From: Leptoclinus maculatus
Lineage: Eukaryota > Chordata > Actinopteri > Perciformes > Stichaeidae
DNA length: 64,000 nt
Direction of reading: 5' to 3'
Assembly (NCBI GenBank): GCA_032191485.1
Contig: JAVDOI010000010.1
Location: 5,961,808 to 6,025,807 of the forward strand
Below the pieces are notes generated by a model that saw nothing but the letters and a program-made list of their open reading frames with translations, was not told where the DNA came from and ran no database searches. The number at the start of each line of letters is the position of its first letter. The first letter of the stretch is position 1. Positions 54,361 to 64,000 of this stretch are shown here, piece after piece. The translations under genes and the position numbers were made by a program.

Positions 54361-57300
54361 ATAACTCAGTTACCCTTCAGAGAGCATCTTCTTAATGCGC
54401 TCCTTCTCAGCGGACAGGGTGATGTCCGCGCTCTGGCTGCGGAACAGCTTGTCCTCGGGTCCGTTCACACACATCACCGGTGGAGACTGGAGTTCATCAG
54501 AGAGGTCCTGAGAAACACGTCAGTAAATGGACTCTACTGGTAGCACGTTATTCAGACAGGAGAGAGGCTGCTTCTTTTATGAGGACTACGGTCAGATCCT
54601 AATCGCTAAAGTAAAGTGAAGATTGCGCAATGATTCAATCAAAAACACATTTAAATGAAGGAAAGCTATGCAGCAGAACTAGGATGGACTCATGGTGCTG
54701 TGAGATGTTTCGGTCTGATAAAATAAGAGCTATGAGCCCATCACAGCAGGTGTGAATTAATTCACAGTTCAGAGACCGACGGAAAGAAAAAGAAAGACTT
54801 TCAGAGTATATTTGCTCACATATTTCCTTTCTCTTCAGTTTCCGTTTTGGGTGGCGCAAAAAAAATGACTAATAATACGTTCTTTTCAGAAGTTAGAAGA
54901 TAAAACAACGACAGACTCACCTGTGAGAACTACAGAGGAAATCCATCAGGTGGAGAGAAAACAAACAAAAACAGACAAAGAAACATGTCATCACAAAGCT
55001 CACCAAACATAATGACCTTTACAAGAATATCACAACCACAAACAGTTATGCACTTAGCACGCATCAAGCGCAATTAATTGACGCAGTCGGCAAGTGTCTG
55101 GAGCGTCTCCAATGTGTTCATCAAATCGATAGAGACGTGGAGCGAGAGACGTCACTTGGAATCTGTTCAGCCGGAGAATTAAAAAGGAAATTGGCACGTT
55201 CCTCGTGACCACGCAGATGTAACTGATGGGTAATTATTCTGTATTGATCAAAAGAGCCCTGAGCTGACTACATGTTCATCATTACAGTGTTTGAGTCAGA
55301 GGCTTCTCGGCAGCATAAGGAAGCGTCGAAGCACCGCCGAGCGGCTCGGGATAATTTTACCATCGCCCTAGTTTCCCTCACTTTGTCTTACCTCTGAGAC
55401 AAGTGACCCAGGTCTTCTTTCCTGTCTCTCTCTCTCTCTTCATCCCTCCTTTGATTTAATAACAGTGGCTCTTTCTAATAGCTGAACTGCTGCAAAGTAA
55501 CAGAGGTGCATTCGTCTAACCTTGGCCAGTACCTCCTCAATCCTAACATGACAAAAATGCATCACTGGATGTTTCTGTGAATCGTGACACTGTTTTCTAC
55601 CTGATACCTGCAGAGACTTGCTCTACTTTCATGTTTTTTTTATTTTGTATTCTCACCTGTGGAGCAGCGATGGAGAGCGCGGTGTTGGCCAGTTCTTTAT
55701 CCTGCGACTTTTCTCGCACCAGACGAGCTGCATCTTTCACCTCCTTAAACTTATCTGAGAACTTTTCAAAAGGAGGACAAGTTTCAGGTAGTGAAACATT
55801 AATAATGCAGAAATCTGGAAGGATTGAGAGGATTTGAGAAATAAAATGGATTTCCTGAAGTATTAATCAGCACTTGGTTCTTTGTTGACATTGGGTTCGT
55901 TTACCTGATGCAGCTGTTGCTCTGTAGCAAAACCAAGTCCGTACACAGTGTTGGCCCGGCTGTCCGCCCACTGACCGAACTTCTGAGACGTCTTGGTAAA
56001 TGTCATGCTGGGTGTAATGGTGCAGTTGATGATTGCCTGTAAATGCAGGGATTACACACACAAAATAAAGATTATCCCTTCAGGTGGATCCACTGCAGTG
56101 AATAACAGAGAGAGATGAGGGGGATGCAGTTCAACAGCAGATCCAGACTAATTAAACTAATTAAATTATTAATTAGAATTAGTATTCCTTCTTTAAGCTC
56201 ACATTTCATAACTCGAGGCTTTAAATTTACTATGTCATTCCAGACCCGACAGCACTATTATGGACAAACTGTAATTTTTACTGATGCTGGAAAACAGCAA
56301 CGGTGCAAAAGCAAATAAATTGATGAACTACGATGAGTAAAATATTTGTTTTAATTCAGTTAATAGATTCCAGCGATACTCTAGTGATTTAGTATTGAAA
56401 TTGAATCAACCCATAACACTGGGGGATTCACAAGAGCAAGAAAAACAAACATAGTAACAACAACAAAGTAACATAGGCATCAGATAATTGATTGAATTAC
56501 CTAAAATGTTAATTATTGTTGAATATTCACATTTTGGAGTCTGCAGCAGTAAATAACAATAACTGCTGCTGAGAAGCGTGATTATTAATTTTCCTGCTGT
56601 AATTTAGTGTCATTGTTTGAACACAGCGCCTACATAACCCTTCATGTTTGACGGGTTTGCAGGAAAAGAAAAGAACGCAGGGAAACATCTGTGCTTGTGG
56701 TGACATTTGCGAAGAAATACATTTCCTCCGGGATTCCCGTCAATAATCTATTTTGGAGCGCTTCCTCCCTTGAGACACGTTTGTTCTTTTGAATCTGAAT
56801 CAAAAACTGAAGCTCTGCCACATCACAATTATTGCCTTATTGTTCAAAGTATACTCAGAGTAGAGGCAACCACTTCTCCTCCCCTCCACATGGGAGAAAA
56901 ATGATTAGAGCGGACCTATTTATAAACCTTTTTACGTCATCTCCAGCCTTAAAAAAAATGGACCCGATTTAAAATCCCACAATTGCAGGGCAATGGCGGC
57001 TTAGGAGCTTTTTCGTCCTTCTGTCTCCTCCAAAAAATGTTGACATGAACGCTACAGTCTCCGTTTCTGCGGTGAAATGTTTGACACAACATGTTTGACG
57101 GCGGCGACAGCAGTGAAGATTATTGTGGAAGCAGACACCAGTCCTGGCAGGATTGGGCTGCTGAGCGACCAACTGCCACCTCGCACAGCCTTCTGGGAGT
57201 CAGAAATGTGGGTCAGACCAGAGGTGCTCAGAGGAGATCAAATAGACCCCCCCAGCAATTGATGTGGCCTCTTCCTCATAATCTAAATCCACAGGCCTGC

Positions 57301-57715
57301 GAGAAAGACGCTCTGGCTGCTGATTTGTTGACACCCACAGTGGGTTTTATATACTATACATTTCTTATTTCTTCCACATAATAACACTACTTTGAGAAAA
57401 TCCCTCAGAAATTGCGTGTTTTGATACACGGTTCACATTTTAGCTCTGGATGTCAAATCTACTGGAACTATTTGATGTGTCTTTGTAGATCATTTCTTTG
57501 TGGAATTCACACATCTCTCTATCATTTTCCTCCTCGTCACCTTGGTACCACCCACGCTGATGATGCGGTAGACGTTACGGTTGGCATCATAGAAGAAGGA
57601 CACGGTGACGGCATGTTTGCTGGCGGGGATCCAGTTCCTCTTGGTGGCGGGGTCGATCTGGAAAACATGGGCCCGGGCGCTGAAGATCGGCTGCTCCCTG
57701 GAGGAGGAAGCACAG

Positions 57716-57764
<49 letters not shown>

Positions 57765-60700
57765 AAAATTGTTTCTGTATTTGGAAATGTCAAAAAGCAA
57801 ACCCTCTCACACATCCGGTATATTAACAATGGTTTAGAAGTAGCTGAATATAATGTAGTTAACTTTGATGAAGAGGAGGAAGTTCTGCACATTCTTAAAT
57901 CATGCGAAACAAGAGAAAAAGTATTTTGCATCGACAAGAATGTGTTTTTGCTTAGGATTTGAGCATAAAACCATTTAAAACGCCCTCCATTAAAACCCAT
58001 TATCATGCAACTCTGTTCAAATTGTGTCTCTCTTTTGTTTAAAAAGGAGATCCTTCATTATTTCTCCAATGGTACGCTGCCTCGCTGCCATCCAGGGACA
58101 GATGCTGGAATCCTCCTTTGGCCGTCTCCCACACGTTTCCCTGCGTCATTCACCATACAGGGCTGTGACTTAGCTGGCAAATCATGTTGACTAAAACGCT
58201 CTGGACCCTCTCCAGAGTCGTTCACCCTCCACCCTCTGCTCTGCCCCTGCCAGTATTTGCAGAGATGTATCCTGGATACGAGGTAAATATATCAAAGCAA
58301 CAAAGTCTCTAGTGTTGGGAGGTGGTTTAGCCACAGTCATGTGGTATGAGGAGCAAGACTGCTAAAGGTCTTTCTCCCTTGTTCCTCTCCAGCTGGTGTC
58401 CAGTCTGTACATTTACAGCACTGTGCATTCCCACACTTTGATTTAAAATGAAGCAAAGTAGCCTACATATGGCTAAATATAAAACTCAAAGTTACGCATC
58501 AGTCTAAATATGCAAGAAAATGTCACTCTGACAGTCACTGAAGTCACAGTGTATCAAACTGTTGGTGTTTTTCTACTTGGTACAAACTCCTATCTAAGCC
58601 AATGCAAAGGCAAAAACAAGACACGACAAAAGAAGAGTCGACAGCCATGCTAGCAGTGCTTTGTGGTCAGCGCTAACGTCAGCATGGCTCGCAATGACAA
58701 TGCTCACATGTTAATGTTTACCATGTTCACCATCTTACGTGGGCGTGCTAACATTTGCTAATTATTAGCGATTAACACACAGTAAAGCTGAGGCTGATGG
58801 GATTAGTTTTGCAAATCTGGTCATAAACCAAAGTATTAGACACATTTTGACCTGCTGGTAGCACTAGAGGCAAATCACCAAAGTCAGTAGGATACATCCT
58901 CTCAGGACCACGACTGTCTCATGGAACATCTAATAGTTGTTGAGATACTCCAGTCTGGATCAAAGTGGTGGGACGGCCAGTCGACTGACATTACCATCCA
59001 TAGAGCCACACCGCTAAAGTGGCAACCAACATGAATAACGTAGCTAAATAGATCATTGACACACTCACAGATCAATGTCAATGCGACGGCCGATCAAACC
59101 GGACTGACTATCTCACTGTCCATGCCTTCATAACAAATATGGCACACAGGGAGCTGCAGACATACAGCACTGAGGTGTTCGCCGTAAACAGCTTCTCTCT
59201 GAAATGTCTTTCAAATCTGGGAGACAGATTATAAACCCAATGCTGATGTTTTTTCGGTACAGACAATACTGACATTGATACGACTCTCAATTGTACGTTG
59301 CGGCGGCTGTTCCCAATAGAACGGCATTATCTTGGCCAGTCATTGTACATTTATATCTGACCCCATTAGTGACACACAAAACCAGTAATGGTCTCTCTGT
59401 GCGTTTATCGGCGCAGGAGATGATGATAAAAGAAAAAGCATAATACGGGCTCGTACATACAGTGTTTCAAGGACTGACTGTAAAGATGTTGATATGAACG
59501 GTGGCATTTCGACGGCTGACCCACTCCGGTCCGATAGTCTGATAATAACTCGCACTATAATTCTCCTTCTCATCTCACAGTAAGCCTCCCTGTGGTCAGT
59601 GGATCTCCTGCTGCAACCACTGATTCACTGATCTGAGGTCTGACTGGGACAAGACAGCGATGAGTGCAGTTTGAAGCTGGGAGTGAGATTTGTTCTCTGG
59701 CTTTCTATAGACATACATTTAACTGTAATATTAGAGGGAACAAGAAGCAGCACAACTTAAAGACACATACAATATTTTAAAGGAGCACTCCTTTGCACTC
59801 CCATAAAGTTGAGCGTCTTGTGCGACACAGATTAAAACAAGAAGGATCAAATTTGAAGCAGCAGAGTTCGCGATATCCTGACTTTTAATCCCTGTCATGA
59901 GTTAAGCTTCCTACAGTTCCCATAATGCAATTCACCAGCATCTTTTATTAGACTTCCCCTTCCTGTTAAATGCCCTCATCTTTCAAACTCCATGACCCCA
60001 AGTTTAAAAAAAAAAAAAAAAAGGTTTCAGTCAAATATGTTAAGGCTATGTCAAAGTGACCCTGATGACATCATCAGTGTTACTCGATCTTCATCCTCAG
60101 CAGATGGATGTGGGCTACCAGGCTGAATGGGGGTCTTTAAGCATAACAAAGCCTGGTAGTGATTGGACGGGGGACGCAGCTGCCCCTCATGATGAACCAC
60201 TACACTAATTCCTACCACAATCTCCAGTAGCCACAATCTGCTTTACTGGGTTTCTCCTGTCAATCTGGTCTAAATCTAAATCTTTTATAACCAGATGGTA
60301 AACATTAGGACGCCAGATTTCTCAGTGAATGCAAGGTTGCTACTTTTATTTAGCACCAATCCTCCAGTTTTGCCAAAAGAAATGAAGTGCAACCACACCT
60401 TTGTTGCTACACATATATTCAACTAATCAGACATTAATTGTAAAGAAAATGAGCAATTTGATCCAGCTTAGTCCTCTGCACGATCGCTCATTGGCCTTTT
60501 ACAACTGCAATAAACTAAAGAGAGTACTAAGAATTATGGATCAGATAGTATGAACGCTCTGGGGCCACAAAGAGGAAGACGGTTACAGAAGATCTGCCAA
60601 AGTGTGAAATGACCCTGCTGAATCTGTGTCAGTACAAAAGAAACCACAACACTGCTCCACATGAGCTGCACAGAAAAATCCTTTGATGCTATGTGAAGCA

Positions 60701-61065
60701 AGTTCCCTAAATCGGTGTTTCAGAATTACAATAATTTGAAATGATTACCATTACTTAACTTTCTTCAAGTTAAGAATGACTTTCCACTGTTTATGAATCA
60801 ATTCGTTTTTGTTCTATTTCAGGTTCATGTGGAGTGGTCAGAGTATCAAATGTCATATGGAACAAGATGCTCACACTGACACTCGGTGTCCTTACCTTTC
60901 TCTGTGGTGAGGAAACATCTTACAAGGTGACTGAGACTTCTTTTCTACAATACAAGAGAGAGTTCAAGCATTCATTAACCCAACAAGTATTTTATCTGGG
61001 TCAAAACGTGAACAGAGCTCTTTGCCATCAAATGTCATAATCACATGTCGACACACTTACCCCAT
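49950..61065 (-). CDS. homer3: HOMER3, EVH1 and coiled-coil postsynaptic scaffold
   Basis: Nine exons on the minus strand, in coding order: 61065-61061, 57697-57541, 56036-55905, 55761-55657, 54507-54374, 52318-52162, 50557-50450, 50318-50238 and 50135-49950. They read in frame for 354 residues (human HOMER3 361). The first coding exon supplies only ATGGG; joined to exon 2 it gives the family start MGEQPIFSARAHVFQ. The EVH1 domain (about residues 1-110) includes IDPATKRNWIPASKHA, NVYRII and TFTKTSQKFGQWADSRANT, which bind PPxxF ligands such as mGluR1/5, IP3 receptor and Shank. A linker with KLFRSQSAD and KKMLSEG is HOMER3-specific. Exons 6-9 form the coiled coil for tetramer formation (VEQWKKQLTAYQ onward). 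The exon 4 acceptor (CCTTTTGAAAAG) is weak. A possible 9-nt microexon lies between exons 4 and 5. Confidence 0.94.
54305..54359. repeat. (GT)n microsatellite 3' of homer3 exon 5
   Basis: A 55-bp pure TG dinucleotide run. It lies 15 bp beyond the donor of the exon at 54374-54507, on the intron side. Confidence 0.95.
54921..54929 (-). other. homer3: Candidate 9-nt microexon of homer3 (Phe-Ser-Gln)
   Basis: On the minus strand TTCTCACAG is bounded by a pyrimidine-rich acceptor (TTTCCTCTGTAG) and a near-consensus donor (CAG followed by GTGAGT). It lies between exons ending and starting in phase 0, so inclusion would add FSQ between AAPQ and DLSDEL without a shift. It is seen only as splice signals. 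Confidence 0.35.
57718..57763. repeat. (ATG)n trinucleotide microsatellite beside homer3 exon 2
   Basis: About 15 ATG units on the plus strand, starting about 20 bp upstream of the exon 2 acceptor (57699). On the transcribed strand it reads CAT and sits where a branch point would be expected. Confidence 0.95.
58640..59030. repeat. Dispersed teleost repeat in homer3 intron 1
   Basis: Contains GTGCTAACATTTGCTAATT and a downstream CAAAGTGGTGGGACGGCCAG / CATAGAGCCACA block. This is a common arrangement in fish interspersed repeats, and the first part is related to 31795-31975. No ends could be fixed. Confidence 0.4.
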
Positions 61066-61560
61066 TTCGGTGTAAACCCTTAGTGAGTCTGTGTTGTATC
61101 CAACAATAATTCCGCGCCGCTGTCGGTGTCCCCGTCTCCTCTTTCAGTCTGAGCTACCAGATGCTTTTCTCTCCGAGGAGGAGGGGGGGGGGGGGGGTTC
61201 ACCGCAAGGCGCTGCACTGAGCCTGCTGCAGCCCGCAAAGTGTCCGCACCGTCCTGTCCGAGCCACCGGCGTCCACCGGTCACCTCTGCGGTGCCCGGAG
61301 AGTCACAACCCGGCGGAGGCAAAAGTGCTTACCTCGGTGACTGAAGCGACCGCGGTGCGTCGTGCGTCCATCTCCTCCCAGATAAAGAAGCGGCTCTCCT
61401 TCTCTCCGTCTGACCTCGTCCCCGTGGTCTGATCTCTCTCCTCTCTAGTTCGATCAGCTCTTCGACCGGCCGGCTGCACGCATTCAACAGTCGGACACGG
61501 CCGACAGTAGAGTACCACCTGCTGGCTCTACAGGCTGCGAGCACCCGCTACAGCTGCACG
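61061..61560 (-). promoter_or_regulatory. homer3: homer3 start exon and GC-rich promoter region
   Basis: The ATGGG start exon ends in the donor GTAAGT. Upstream on the minus strand, 61090-61560 is markedly GC- and CpG-rich compared with the AT-rich surroundings, which is consistent with a CpG-island promoter. A second good donor at 61331-61332 (GAG followed by GTAAGC) could end a 5' UTR exon or an alternative first exon. A G-run of 16 lies near 61183-61198. Confidence 0.5.
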
Positions 61561-61571
61561 AGGCGGTGGAG

Positions 61572-64000
61572 CAGGGAATCTGTGTCAACCTGCCTGCAGC
61601 CAATGAGCCTGCATGTGTGCATACTGCAACCTGGATCCTATAGGTCTGCTCTGCGCTCACAGTTTGAAGGCTTAATGAAATATAATCCCCAATGAAAAGT
61701 CATGGCCTAAAAAGACTTTAATCATACTGCAGCTGTAATACAATGTTGTTGTCTTGTATCACTAGGCATTGTTATAACTGCAAGTAGTTCCTATTTGAGA
61801 GCATTTCATGCTAATAATGAGTAGTCTGTCAATCCATCTGCAACATGAGTGAAAAACAAATAAGAAATACAAGAGTGACGTCAACATGAAAGAGCAAAAA
61901 CAATGAGCAAACTTTAATTTTCCAAAATTATCAAGAGGAGCATTTTAGTGAGCATAATCGTATAACTACGAACATCGATCAGCAGATACACCAAACGGTG
62001 CAGACACAAAACTGTTTCACTTCAGTTCTAAACAGCAATAAGCCAAACAAAGACTTTCAGAGCAAATATGTATAAGAGGAAAACATCCAACTCAAAAAGT
62101 TACCCTCTCGTCACAGGACGTGCACAAACTACTGTATACGTGTAGGTGAGGGATGCAGTCGACATTTATTGGTATTTTTCTATATTCTTTAAAAGACTTT
62201 TTACTTTAAATACGGCAACAAATGTGTGCTTCTAGCTAGTAATGGTGATCTTATCCAGAGGGTAAACAGATACTTCTCTACAGACAAATTCATAGAGAAA
62301 AGTAGAAATAATGTGATGTCCTACGCAGTAAGATGTACTCATGGCATGAGAATATAAGTAGTTATTATACCTCATAAGAAAATGAAATACTGATAAAAAC
62401 ACAAATGTTTATCAAAGTCGTAGAACAAACTAACTGTTCAGCCCATGACATGATAAACTACTGCTTGAGAAAGTTTCACACTTTACTATAAGTGCAAGAC
62501 TTTAGGTCAACAAAAGTCCCAAAAAATAATAAATAAATAATAAATAATAAATAATAAATAATAAATAATAAATAATAAATAATAAATAATAAATAATAAA
62601 TAATAAATAATAAATAATAAATAATAAATAATAAATAATAAATAATAAATAATAAATAATAAATAATAAATAATAAATAAGGGAAGACCACAATGTTTCA
62701 CAGTACACGTACAACGTGTAACCTCTTGAGATGTAACCATGGGGCTTTCTAAAATGTTGAATATCATTCACTATCATCTAACACGGTGAAATCTATGATC
62801 GACTTTCTCTTCAACACATTACTGAGATGTGGCGTTTAAAGTCTTCACCCTCCTCTGTACCGAGTCCATGGGCATGAAAACTCAATGTCATGATTTCTGT
62901 CATGAAAGTGATTTCTTAATTCACTTCACTGCGATAATCCGGTGCTTAACTTGCACATAAATAATCTCATGTATGCATGTTTTTGAACTTTTGGAGAAGG
63001 AGTCTGCTCTCTTGATTTGGCTTATTTGATGCATTTAGCTATTTATGCTCAAGATGATCCCCGTCTGCTAGCTTTAGGGTCAGCAGAGAAGAATGGCCAC
63101 TTCCTTCAGTTACAAGGTGTTACAAGTGTTCACTTTCACTCTTTTGCAGCACTAAGAAGATACATTTAGAAGAACAAAAACTAAATTGTCTCACTATACT
63201 CATTATCTTTTGGAGCTCACCTCCTCAGACCCGGAGACAAAGAAGTTTTTCTTTTACATTCATGTCTTTAAAATCTAATTCCACCACTTGTTCTTTGCAG
63301 ACCGCCTTGAAAAACCGGCATTGAAAGACGGCCAACTACACTAGCTTGCACCACAGAGTACCTCAATGAACAACAGCCTTTATTCAGAAAACTTTCCAGC
63401 TCAAAGCTGAGAAAGAAAATGTAATGATCCGTGGCTGCGTAACCCTCATATTTCATTTGATCTCTTTGAGGCACAACACCACACGCACTTTTGAGTTCAC
63501 TTGAATAGCCAACCAGTGTTTCCACACTCTTCTCTCCTGGATTGCTTAGATGTGATCAAATGCAGAGCCTCAATTCAAGCCTTTGAGTTTAATAGTTCCC
63601 GTATCAACTGCTCTCAAGGGTTGTGTCCCCTTTTGTTTCCTCCCTCACTCTCCAAGTCACAGACGACGTCCTGTTGAGTTAGCTTGGAGGACATTTGTGT
63701 GAGACACTTTTTCTCCATCTTTCTCCAGCTTTTGACACAGCCCCCCCCCCCCTCCAGAATCGTTGGGACCTTCCACCCTCCTTGACCCGTCGAAAGTCTC
63801 GCCTCTCCGACCGCGCTGCTCCGACAACGACAGCTCCCTCCTTCGCCATGTCCTCGCGTGTGAGCAGCAGAGCCTTCTCTCCTCCACCAGCCTCTTGCTC
63901 TCTTCCTGTCCAGCTCTACTCCCATTGTTGCTCTCACTCTTGTGATTGGTTGGTTTCCTCACGGTCTCTCTCTCCCGTTACTTTCACACAGTGGTGCTTC
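61572..64000. other. Right-end stretch, no gene recognised
   Basis: It contains a heptanucleotide repeat, a minus-strand AATAAA near 62165 and several ORFs of 60-107 residues without domains. The last 400 bp are richer in C and T and include a poly(C) run near 63741. A neighbouring gene's UTR or promoter is possible but not shown. Confidence 0.35.
62522..62680. repeat. (AAATAAT)n heptanucleotide microsatellite
   Basis: About 22 nearly perfect 7-bp units. Because 7 is not a multiple of 3 and the unit has no minus-strand stop, all three minus-strand frames stay open as Leu/Ile/Tyr repeats. These are not genes. Confidence 0.95.

Noticed and set aside
55520..55541. 22-nt segment on the minus strand with AG and GT borders in the homer3 linker intron
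   Set aside because: It would break the phase-0 to phase-0 join between exons 4 and 5. The bordering donor is also weak.
57412..57837. 141-residue plus-strand ORF with a poly-Met stretch
   Set aside because: It is the antisense shadow of homer3 exon 2 plus the (ATG)n tract. The minus strand carries the conserved EVH1 sequence.
62476..62777. Three overlapping minus-strand ORFs rich in Leu, Ile and Tyr
   Set aside because: Product of the (AAATAAT)n repeat, which is open in every frame on that strand.

Overview
This window is nuclear DNA from a ray-finned fish, most likely a teleost. Evidence: compact vertebrate genes with short GT/AG introns, one isolated tRNA gene, many di- to heptanucleotide microsatellites, and fish-type non-autonomous DNA transposons (hAT, piggyBac) and tRNA-derived SINEs. 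No bacterial, phage or viral coding region was seen.

Six protein-coding genes could be assembled exon by exon with in-frame splice junctions. In order they are marchf2 (+, 1832-3732), rab11b (-, 5886-9289), timm44 (+, 11467-18554), ctxn1 (+, 28568-28843), cers4 (+, 36215-43447) and homer3 (-, 49950-61065). A tRNA-Asn(GTT) gene lies at 45524-45597. A lone terminal exon resembling the eL40 half of uba52 lies at 47441-47527, with no ubiquitin exons found beside it.

The first five genes match a group I recall from human 19p13.2 (MARCHF2, RAB11B, TIMM44, CTXN1, CERS4). HOMER3, and also UBA52, belong to human 19p13.11, so the window appears to join two blocks that are separate in human. The genes do not form a pathway. 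They cover ubiquitin-ligase trafficking control (marchf2), recycling endosomes (rab11b), mitochondrial import (timm44), a small neuronal membrane protein (ctxn1), ceramide synthesis (cers4) and a postsynaptic scaffold (homer3).

Intergenic and intronic space holds most of the repeats. Two hAT-like elements have clear terminal inverted repeats and perfect 8-bp target duplications (20622-21706 and 32216-33504); the second keeps a piece of the transposase C-terminus. A piggyBac deletion derivative sits in a cers4 intron (38798-40120), and a third element with hAT-like ends sits in a timm44 intron (15182-15880). The stretches 9.6-11.4 kb, 21.7-25.1 kb, 28.9-34.9 kb and 61.6-64 kb hold no gene I can support. 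All exon limits were read by eye from splice signals and family knowledge, without transcripts or alignment.
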